Positions 1-4,267 of a DNA stretch of 5,785 nucleotides are shown piece after piece (position 1 is the stretch's first letter; each line of letters opens with the position of its first letter). Source of the DNA: a bacterium (lineage in GTDB: Bacteria > Auribacterota > Auribacteria > Auribacterales > Auribacteraceae); NCBI GenBank assembly GCA_021161885.1, contig JAGGZS010000185.1:1-5785 (forward strand), read 5' to 3'. Below the pieces are notes generated by a model. It was not told where the DNA came from. It saw only the letters and a program-made list of their open reading frames with translations, and made no database searches. A program made the translations under genes and the position numbers.

Positions 1-86
1 CGGCATATTTTTGAAAATCTTAAATTGATTATGTAAAGGAAATAGTTAATTTTACGGTTAATAAAAGTAGTAATTTAGGAAAATCT

Positions 87-115
87 TTGATAAATAAGAG
101 AATGTGTTTTATAGA
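87..115 (+). promoter_or_regulatory. Putative sigma-70 promoter of the PP-loop gene
   Basis: TTGATA (87-92) and TATAGA (110-115) are separated by exactly 17 bases, matching the -35 consensus at 5 of 6 and the -10 consensus at 4 of 6. Transcription would begin near 122, giving a leader of about 34 bases that contains the AGGAG ribosome binding site at 142-146. The surrounding DNA is very AT-rich, so chance matches are possible, but the spacing and distance to the gene are good. Nothing else in positions 1-155 looks functional. Confidence 0.5.
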
Positions 116-155
116 AAAATTCAAATAAACATTTTTTTTATAGGAGATTTTATAG

Positions 156-1151
156 ATGGTTAAAGCTATCGGCTTATTTTCAGGCGGTCTTGACAGCCTG
201 TTGGCGGCATGCCTCGTTAGGGAACAGGGAATTGAGGTTGAATGCTTAACTTTTGAAACACCTTTTTTCGCGGCGGATAAAGCAAGGGAAGCGGCGGAAC
301 AAATTAATATGAACTTAACCGTGATAGATTTAACCGCTGAATATATCCCTATGCTCAAGAATCCAAAATACGGGTATGGCAAAAATATGAACCCATGTAT
401 CGACTGCCATGCCTTGATGTTTAAAATCGCAGGGAAATATATGGTAGATAAAAAAGCGGACTTTCTCTTTACCGGTGAAGTGCTGGGTGAACGACCTAAA
501 TCGCAAAACAGAAATTCTCTTGATATTGTAGCTAAGGAATCTACCTTTAAGGGATATATATTAAGGCCTCTGTGCGCAAAACTGCTTCATCCCACAACAC
601 CTGAAATGGAAGGATTGATAAACAGAGAAAAATTACTCGATATTTCAGGCCGGTCAAGAAAACGCCAAATGCAGCTCGCCGAGAAATATGGAATAAAAAC
701 TTACCAAACCCCTGCGGGCGGATGTCTGCTGACCTATAAAGGATTCAGCGATAAATTAAAAGATTTATTCGAGCATAACGAAAATCCTTCCTTGAGAGAT
801 TATAAACTGTTGAAAATAGGAAGGCATTTTAGATTGTCGGACAGCAGTAAATTTATTGCCGGCAAAGACCTTGAGGACAACATAGCTTTAGAGTCGTTAA
901 GAATTTCAGAAGATACCATGATCTACCCTGAAGATTATAAAGGACCTATAGGACTGATTATCTGCAAAGATGAATTTCCGGTCTCTTCCGATATATACCT
1001 GTCCGCACGGATTATAGCCCGTTACTGCAAACCTCATGAAGAAAAAAAACGCATTATTGTTGATACTAAAAATCCTCAAATCCCTAAATTTATTGATGTT
1101 GAAAAATTGTCGCCGGAAGAAACAGATAGTTATTTTGTAGCTAAAAGGTGA
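156..1151 (+). CDS. PP-loop tRNA thiolation-type enzyme with C-terminal NFACT-R-like RNA-binding domain
   Basis: The 331-residue protein opens with an ATP-pyrophosphatase P-loop, SGGLDS at residues 9-14, which adenylates the target uridine in the MnmA/ThiI/TtuA superfamily. Residues 79-90 (NPCIDCHALMFK) resemble the MnmA block NPCxxCNxxIKF, and AGGC at 187-190 sits where MnmA has its second catalytic cysteine. C81, C84 and C190 therefore form the C-x-x-C plus distant C set which in related thiolases binds a [4Fe-4S] cluster or carries persulfide sulfur. TGEVLGERPKSQ (106-117) is a further conserved-looking block. From about residue 215, a segment with IGRHFRL and KFIAGKDLEDN looks like the NFACT-R (DUF814-related) RNA-binding domain known to be fused to such thiolases. 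Database labels for this family vary (MnmA-like, ThiI-like, 'methyltransferase'). The product is probably 2-thio- or 4-thiouridine in tRNA, but the target base cannot be read from sequence. The ATG is supported by AGGAG nine bases upstream. It appears monocistronic. Confidence 0.85.
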   Translation: MVKAIGLFSGGLDSLLAACLVREQGIEVECLTFETPFFAADKAREAAEQINMNLTVIDLTAEYIPMLKNPKYGYGKNMNPCIDCHALMFKIAGKYMVDKKADFLFTGEVLGERPKSQNRNSLDIVAKESTFKGYILRPLCAKLLHPTTPEMEGLINREKLLDISGRSRKRQMQLAEKYGIKTYQTPAGGCLLTYKGFSDKLKDLFEHNENPSLRDYKLLKIGRHFRLSDSSKFIAGKDLEDNIALESLRISEDTMIYPEDYKGPIGLIICKDEFPVSSDIYLSARIIARYCKPHEEKKRIIVDTKNPQIPKFIDVEKLSPEETDSYFVAKR

Positions 1152-1196
1152 AATATTACAAACCAATTGAAACGTAATAATAAAAGACGCCTTTTC

Positions 1197-1218
1197 GAGC
1201 GTTTAATATAAAACGCTT
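1197..1218 (+). terminator. Possible weak terminator of the PP-loop gene
   Basis: AGCGTTT (1198-1204) and AAACGCT (1211-1217) form a perfect 7-base stem with a 6-base loop, extendable by a G-T pair, followed by a T-rich but interrupted tract. It lies 46 bases past the stop codon of the upstream gene, the right place for a rho-independent terminator. The low G+C stem and broken T tract make it weak. Confidence 0.45.
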
Positions 1219-1285
1219 TATTTGCTTTATAGTTGATGTGTGTACAAAACATATACATATCAAAGACAGCGGAACTCTTAAATCT

Positions 1286-1311
1286 AACGGGCTCACGCCC
1301 GTAGTATTACG
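1286..1311 (+). repeat. Hairpin repeat, copy 1 (short form)
   Basis: ACGGGC (1287-1292) pairs perfectly with GCCCGT (1297-1302) across a TCAC loop, and TAGTATTACG (1302-1311) follows directly. The same two modules recur at 3643-3662 and 3728-3737, where about 65 bases of branched structure lie between them. Copy 1 thus resembles an internally deleted version of copy 2. The high G+C hairpin stands out sharply in AT-rich DNA. There is no T tract directly after it, so it is not an ordinary terminator. Confidence 0.55.
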
Positions 1312-1367
1312 TCGCGAAATAAATCAACACATTTCATTACTTATTATTATACTTTTTTTTAACCTAA

Positions 1368-1379
1368 TTTTGATCAAAA
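1368..1379. promoter_or_regulatory. Perfect 12-base palindrome, possible operator
   Basis: TTTTGATCAAAA is a perfect palindrome about 110 bases upstream of the -35 element of the next gene. It could bind a dimeric regulator, but the half-site spacing does not match FNR/CRP (TTGAT, four bases, ATCAA). In AT-rich DNA such a palindrome may also be chance. Confidence 0.25.
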
Positions 1380-1400
1380 GGCAATAAGTTATATACTCCC

Positions 1401-1416
1401 TTTTTGTGTACAAAAA
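1401..1416. promoter_or_regulatory. 16-base dyad TTTTTGT-GT-ACAAAAA, possible operator
   Basis: Two perfect 7-base arms flank a 2-base centre. Its core TGTGTACAAAA (1405-1415) is repeated exactly at 1239-1249, which suggests a paired binding site, although the upstream copy has only one good arm. It lies 76 bases before the -35 element of the small secreted-protein gene. No regulator can be named. Confidence 0.25.
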
Positions 1417-1491
1417 AGAACATTAAAAAAAATATTCCTTTCATATCAAGAAAAAGTTTTTTTAAAAAAAGCACCGCTTAATTTATTTTAT

Positions 1492-1521
1492 TTGACACTT
1501 TTAGCTTAAGAGTGATACATT
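1492..1521 (+). promoter_or_regulatory. Promoter of the 104-residue secreted protein
   Basis: A consensus TTGACA (1492-1497) is followed after 18 bases by TACATT (1516-1521), which is preceded by TG at 1513-1514 and so forms an extended -10 element. Transcription would start near 1528, leaving a leader of roughly 87 bases before the ATG at 1615. The exact -35 box and extended -10 make this the best promoter in the window. Confidence 0.6.
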
Positions 1522-1614
1522 CTGAACAGATACACATATTTTGAATTATTTTTGGCTCTATTCGTCTTAATATTCAGAATAAAACTAATTAACCGCTTCA
1601 AAGGGAGTATAATT

Positions 1615-1929
1615 ATGAAAAAGATTTTTATTTTCAGTTTATTTTTCGGTTCTCTCGTTTTTTTATCCCGACTTTTCAGTGAGACCGACTCCAAAAATGA
1701 GGTGAAAGATAACCAAGCTCTTCAAGAGAAACAAGTTGCTGAAAAAGACAATGGCGGATCTGTATTAAACATCCTTTTTCTGCCGGTAAAGGCATTCTCA
1801 AAACTTGGCGAACATATTGTAACAGGGGCAGGAAAAGACGGCTCATCGTTTATAGATGTGCTTGGTGAAAATGTTTCCCAAGGATATAAATCACAAAAAA
1901 GAGAAACAAATTTAACGGTTATACAATAA
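1615..1929 (+). CDS. Small secreted or membrane-anchored protein of unknown function
   Basis: The ATG at 1615 is chosen over an in-frame ATG at 1552 because AAGGGAG (1601-1607) lies seven bases upstream and because the protein then opens with MKK and a hydrophobic core (residues 4-21). That looks like an export signal, possibly cleaved after LFS near residue 22; there is no lipobox cysteine. Residues 23-48 are charged (Glu, Lys, Asp, Gln). Residues 49-70 (SVLNILFLPVKAFSKLGEHI and onward) are amphipathic to hydrophobic and could touch a membrane. A Gly/Ser-containing tail (SQGYKSQKRETN) follows. At 104 residues it matches no family I recognise. It has its own promoter and converges on the next gene with a 46-base gap in which I see no terminator hairpin. 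Confidence 0.7.
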   Translation: MKKIFIFSLFFGSLVFLSRLFSETDSKNEVKDNQALQEKQVAEKDNGGSVLNILFLPVKAFSKLGEHIVTGAGKDGSSFIDVLGENVSQGYKSQKRETNLTVIQ

Positions 1930-1975
1930 TTTCTTTTATCCCTTATCACTTTTTCATATACCTGCTAAAACCTTT

Positions 1976-2653
1976 TTAATCGGATGCGGTATTATATTCT
2001 AAAGAATTAATTACTGCATAAAAAAGTGATAATCTATGTTTAAATATGCTTTTGGGCGCAAACATAATAATATGTATTAAATATCCATTTTTTTCTAAAA
2101 AAACAAAGCGGGACATCATAGGTAATCCGGCAGGAGCCAAGTAAAACACTTCAAAACAGCAGGCGTTAGTTTGCAAAATATCCATTTTAAATTCATTCAC
2201 ATTTCTAAACCCTATTTTTTCAATAAAATCTCTTCCGTAACCAGCAAGATTTGTTACTGGCATATCGTCTTTAATTACTTGAATATGAATTCCAAGCATT
2301 GAAGAATCCGACGGTTGAAGCGTCAATGTTTGCCCGCCATAGCGTTTATCTGCAAAATCAATCCAATAATATGGTATTTTTACTTCTAAAGAATTCCATT
2401 CAAACCCGACCGTTAAAAACGGATAATAGTTAAAGGGCTCTATCTTAGACACATCGAAAAAGCGTTCGCAAATAAAGTCTTGATCAAAATAATGATTCGC
2501 TTTTTTTTCTTTACCGCTTACAAGATAATAAACAAGCCATGAAATAAAAATAACGCACAAAAAAGGTCCGGCTATGCTTAAAATTTCCATGACAATTCTA
2601 AACCCGACATGTTTATTCCATGATAATGAACTTTTTATTTCTTTTTCATCCAT
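1976..2653 (-). CDS. Single-pass membrane protein with extracytoplasmic domain, unknown function
   Basis: The 225-residue protein has a short charged N-terminus, one strong membrane helix at about residues 24-46 (ending VYYLVSG, then GKEKK), and a soluble domain of about 175 residues. That domain has alternating strands typical of a compact alpha/beta fold: LEVKIPYYWIDF, TLTLQPSD and GIHIQVIKDD near its start, and SRFVFLEKNGYLIHIIMFAP near its end. The pattern resembles PsbP/DcrB-like periplasmic domains, but this is a resemblance only and I assign no family. Positive charges at both ends of the helix leave topology uncertain. The start is bounded by an in-frame TAG 27 bases upstream. The only purine-rich element upstream, AGGAA, lies unusually far (about 15 bases) from the ATG. 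It lies downstream of the PEP-CTERM gene on the same strand, but a strong terminator separates them. Confidence 0.7.
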   Translation of the reverse strand: MDEKEIKSSLSWNKHVGFRIVMEILSIAGPFLCVIFISWLVYYLVSGKEKKANHYFDQDFICERFFDVSKIEPFNYYPFLTVGFEWNSLEVKIPYYWIDFADKRYGGQTLTLQPSDSSMLGIHIQVIKDDMPVTNLAGYGRDFIEKIGFRNVNEFKMDILQTNACCFEVFYLAPAGLPMMSRFVFLEKNGYLIHIIMFAPKSIFKHRLSLFYAVINSLEYNTASD

Positions 2654-2794
2654 AATATTTTTATGATTTTCCTGTTCCTAACGCAAACTCACAAATATCC
2701 AAAATATACATACTGGGATTGTTGAAAAAATAATAAATAGATTATTGAAAAAAACAGAAAAAAACAAGAAAAAAGCTAATCACAAATAGACAAA

Positions 2795-2830
2795 AAAAAG
2801 CGAAACGGGTTATTTTCCGTTTCGCTTTTT
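2795..2830 (-). terminator. Strong rho-independent terminator after the PEP-CTERM gene
   Basis: A perfect 14-base stem is formed by the sequence at 2795-2808 (core GCGAAACGG) and its complement at 2817-2830 (core CCGTTTCGC) around an 8-base loop. On the minus strand the hairpin ends in a run of eight T (from the A run at 2792-2799), and it begins 22 bases past the stop of the PEP-CTERM gene. The plus-strand T run is shorter, so minus-strand use is the natural reading. It insulates the PEP-CTERM gene from the downstream membrane-protein gene. Confidence 0.9.
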
Positions 2831-2851
2831 GAAAAAAATCTTTAACAAATA

Positions 2852-3487
2852 TTATTTTTTAAACTTTTTTATAAACAACCCAAATATTGAACCTAAAAGC
2901 AGTAATATTGTTGTAGGTTCAGGAATTACAGTCTTACCATATAGTTCCATTTTATACCCATGCATCTGCTGAGTGAAATAAATTATTTCCGTAGCACTGC
3001 GAGGTTCAATATAGTAAACCCACAAATTCCAGTCAGAAGCATTGCCGAATGTAGGCCAATAGCTTGAACCGGAATAATTTGTATCATCATCATATTTAAG
3101 TTCGACACTATGGTCATACAATGTATTATTTTCCATACTTACTACAGGATCGGTTAAAGTAGCCCCTTGTGTATACACAAAAATCCACATTACATCAAAA
3201 AAATCATCACTTTCACCTGGGCTCCAATAAGCGAAATATGATGGGTCAACAAGACTGCCTCCGGTCCAGAACCCGCCGCCGGTCCATCCTTCTGTTGCGC
3301 CCGGTAAAGGATTGCTTGAGGTAATAGTAGGGTTAGCCAACTCATACGCAGTTGGTTCGTGAACACCTGATGTATCAACATCTAGAACATCAAGATCAGG
3401 AATGCTGTCAGGGTACCACGCTAAAAGGTTTGTTGACAAGAAACACATAGCAATCAGGCAAATAAATACAGATAAATGTTTTTTCAC
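2852..3487 (-). CDS. PEP-CTERM exosortase-sorted secreted protein
   Basis: The 211-residue protein has both hallmarks of an exosortase substrate. It has an N-terminal signal peptide (MKKHLSVFICLIAMCFLSTN, then LLA and likely cleavage before WYPDS). It also has a C-terminal sorting tail: IPEPTT from residue 188, a hydrophobic stretch LLLLGSIFGLFI, and a basic end KKFKK. In known systems the exosortase cleaves at the PEP motif and the protein goes to the surface, often with exopolysaccharide. The mature part is acidic and rich in Gly, Ser, Trp and Tyr (for example GWTGGGFWTGG), with no recognised catalytic motif. The GTG at 3487 is preferred because GGAGG (3496-3500) lies eight bases before it. 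An ATG at 3502 overlaps that Shine-Dalgarno and would put five extra residues with two acids before the signal peptide. A -10-like TACAAT (3515-3520) lies close upstream but lacks a good -35. No exosortase gene is present here. Confidence 0.88.
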   Translation of the reverse strand: MKKHLSVFICLIAMCFLSTNLLAWYPDSIPDLDVLDVDTSGVHEPTAYELANPTITSSNPLPGATEGWTGGGFWTGGSLVDPSYFAYWSPGESDDFFDVMWIFVYTQGATLTDPVVSMENNTLYDHSVELKYDDDTNYSGSSYWPTFGNASDWNLWVYYIEPRSATEIIYFTQQMHGYKMELYGKTVIPEPTTILLLLGSIFGLFIKKFKK

Positions 3488-3495
3488 AATTACGT

Positions 3496-3500
3496 CCTCC
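3496..3500 (-). promoter_or_regulatory. Shine-Dalgarno that sets the GTG start of the PEP-CTERM gene
   Basis: On the minus strand GGAGG is followed after eight bases by GTG, then AAAAAACAT. The upstream ATG (3500-3502) contains the first G of this element, so it cannot use it, and only the A/T-rich run TTTTTTTAAA precedes that ATG. Confidence 0.8.
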
Positions 3501-3642
3501 ATTTTAAAAAAATTATTGTACAGTTACTTTCAATTATTTCAGTCTCATATCATTAATTTAACATACTATCAGCAAAATTGCAAATTTATTTTTATTTTTT
3601 TACGGTTTATTTATTTTTATTTAGACTATTTTAAATAAACAA

Positions 3643-3662
3643 CTACGGGGTCACACCCGTAG
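3643..3662 (+). repeat. Hairpin repeat, copy 2
   Basis: CTACGGG (3643-3649) pairs perfectly with CCCGTAG (3656-3662) across the loop GTCACA. It shares the CGGG, TCAC, CCCGTAG core with copy 1 (1286-1304), and a degenerate inverted copy lies at 4243-4262. The conserved loop TCAC as well as the stem argues for common descent rather than independent hairpins. Confidence 0.65.
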
Positions 3663-3677
3663 CATTTATATTTCGAA

Positions 3678-3740
3678 CTTCGTTTGTCCGCTTGCGCGGA
3701 TGGCTTCCATCTACAAGCTTACGCATATAGTATTACGAAG
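3678..3740. repeat. Branched (three-way junction) element adjoining repeat copy 2
   Basis: A basal stem GTTTGT (3682-3687) with ACAAGC (3713-3718), one G-T pair, encloses two adjacent hairpins: CCGC-TTGC-GCGG (3688-3699) and ATGG-CTT-CCAT (3700-3710). Only two bases are left unpaired at the junction. A further outer pairing, CTTCGT (3678-3683) with ACGAAG (3735-3740), encloses the whole and partly competes with the basal stem. TAGTATTACG (3728-3737) at its edge matches copy 1. This could be a folded RNA or the palindromic body of a small mobile repeat; the sequence does not decide which. The pairing is seen directly; the function is unknown. Confidence 0.5.
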
Positions 3741-3837
3741 GTAGCAATAAATAATATTCCGGTGATTCAAAAATCTTATTTCTATAACACTCCAAATTTT
3801 AGAAAAATTACATTTTTTTATTTTTTTGCGGCATCGT

Positions 3838-4037
3838 ATGGAGCTTTTGTTTACGCTGCTTGCCCATTGTGATATGAGCGAGGCAGTGTTCTGATCACGA
3901 GTAACCTGCCATTCTCCAAATGGGAATCTATCTTCAAAGACCCGATGAGTACCGCCGCTGCAATAGATCGTCTTGTTCATCACAGCGTTATACTGAAGTT
4001 GAATGTCTCGAGTTATCGGGTGGAGCAAGTTAAATAA
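3838..4037 (+). pseudogene. istB: IS21-family istB helper ATPase, C-terminal remnant with frameshift
   Basis: From 3873 to the TAA at 4035-4037 the plus strand reads YERGSVLITSNLPFSKWESI, then FKDP, TAAAIDRLVHHSVIL and SYRVEQVK. This is the characteristic C-terminus of IstB, the AAA+ ATPase that assists IS21 transposition, with the TSN sensor-1 block and the DRL motif. Just upstream, in another frame, 3838-3864 reads MELLFTLLA, which matches the preceding IstB segment (MEVLFTLLAERYERRS in relatives). The two parts are joined by a net two-base excess and an in-frame TGA (3870-3872), so the reading is broken. Only about 65 of roughly 245 residues remain; Walker A and B and all of IstA are missing. 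The 105-codon open frame on the opposite strand (3711-4028) is antisense to this and is not a gene. The fragment is more G+C-rich than its surroundings, consistent with acquired DNA. Confidence 0.85.
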
Positions 4038-4080
4038 AAAGGCTCTAATAATTGATGTTTAATTGTCATCGTAAAAATTT

Positions 4081-4222
4081 TTGACACTATAGGGTCAATA
4101 GAAGGTATTGGGATAACCGCTAATGCTCAAAGTATACAGATAATGCAATCAAAAAACGGTAATAATAATTGTCGCTAAAGGAAAATAATAGTTGACGCCA
4201 GAGCGTTTCGTCATTGACGTTA
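4081..4222 (+). repeat. TTGACGCTA-like repeats, probable IS21 transposase-binding sites
   Basis: Four related 9-base words occur in the same orientation: TTGACACTA (4081-4089), TTGTCGCTA (4169-4177), TTGACGCCA (4192-4200) and TTGACGTTA (4214-4222). The last three start 23 and 22 bases apart, about two helical turns, so bound proteins would sit on one face of the DNA. Each differs from TTGACGCTA by one base. This matches the multiple terminal repeats known for IS21-family ends. Confidence 0.65.
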
Positions 4223-4242
4223 GCATACTTGCAAAAAACGAG

Positions 4243-4262
4243 CTACGCACTGTGTCCCCGTT
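4243..4262 (-). repeat. Hairpin repeat, copy 3 (degenerate, inverted)
   Basis: Read on the minus strand it is ACGGGGACACAGTGCGTAG, close to ACGGGGTCACACCCGTAG of copy 2, with a changed loop base and a one-base insertion. The stem no longer pairs well. It lies directly after the TGA-terminated rubredoxin-GltB gene and on the far side of the IS21 relic from copy 2, in opposite orientation. Similarity is short, so homology is probable rather than certain. Confidence 0.4.
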
Positions 4263-4267
4263 AAAAC

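Larger units (their letters stand above)
1152..1614. other. 463-base non-coding region
   Basis: No convincing gene lies in this gap. It contains, in order, a weak terminator hairpin just after the PP-loop gene, a hairpin repeat copy at 1286-1311, two AT-rich dyads (1368-1379 and 1401-1416), long A and T runs, and the promoter of the next gene. TGTGTACAAAA occurs twice as an exact 11-base direct repeat (1239-1249 and 1405-1415). GTTGAT (1232-1237) and ATCAAC (1322-1327) form a short inverted repeat around the hairpin copy, possibly by chance. A small RNA cannot be excluded, but none can be supported from sequence alone. Confidence 0.6.
3503..3837. other. Intergenic region with structured repeat
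   Basis: No gene is supported here. Positions 3503-3640 are almost pure A/T and presumably carry the promoter of the PEP-CTERM gene, although no full sigma-70 pair is convincing. Positions 3643-3740 hold the hairpin and branched structure described separately. Positions 3741-3837 are AT-rich and lead into the istB remnant. Open frames in this stretch have no ribosome binding site or protein-like composition. Confidence 0.6.
3838..4224 (+). mobile_element. Right-end relic of an IS21-family insertion sequence
   Basis: The istB remnant is followed by about 190 non-coding bases that contain four TTGACGCTA-like repeats and end near GTTAGCA at 4219-4225. In IS21-type elements istB is the last gene, and multiple transposase-binding repeats sit between it and the terminus, so order and orientation fit. 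The left end, istA and most of istB are absent, and the element cannot be active. The exact right boundary is uncertain, and no target duplication can be sought without the left end. Confidence 0.65.

Noticed and set aside
29..382. Minus-strand open frame of 117 codons at the left edge
   Set aside because: It overlaps the N-terminal P-loop region of the PP-loop gene and its promoter. Composition follows the complementary strand, and no start signals are seen.
1368..1379. FNR/CRP-type site
   Set aside because: The palindrome has TTGAT and ATCAA halves overlapping at the centre instead of being four to six bases apart.
1552..1614. Upstream ATG start for the 104-residue protein
   Set aside because: It would add 21 residues ahead of an obvious MKK signal sequence. 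The downstream ATG has a good AAGGGAG ribosome site.
2722..2794. Tandem or CRISPR-like repeats in the A-rich stretch
   Set aside because: Recurring TTGAAAAAA and AAAAACA words are low-complexity A runs. There are no regularly spaced conserved repeats or unique spacers.
3402..3638. Plus-strand 78-codon open frame
   Set aside because: It starts inside the PEP-CTERM gene on the other strand and continues through A/T runs giving a Phe/Tyr/Ile-rich sequence typical of random AT-rich translation.
3682..3718. tRNA or tRNA-like gene
   Set aside because: It has a branched fold but is only 37 bases, with no T-loop or D-loop signatures and no acceptor-stem length.
3684..3872. Plus-strand 62-codon open frame
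   Set aside because: It spans the three-way junction structure and then reads the istB region in the wrong frame. It has no ribosome binding site.
3711..4028. Minus-strand open frame of 105 codons as a hypothetical gene
   Set aside because: It is antisense to a clear IstB remnant on the plus strand. It has no ribosome binding site, and its second half runs through low-complexity A/T and structured repeat DNA.
3950..4262. Integron attC site
   Set aside because: Several GTT-initiated words suggested core sites, but no RYYYAAC/GTTRRRY pair with the usual inner symmetry was found, and the IS21 interpretation explains the sequence better.
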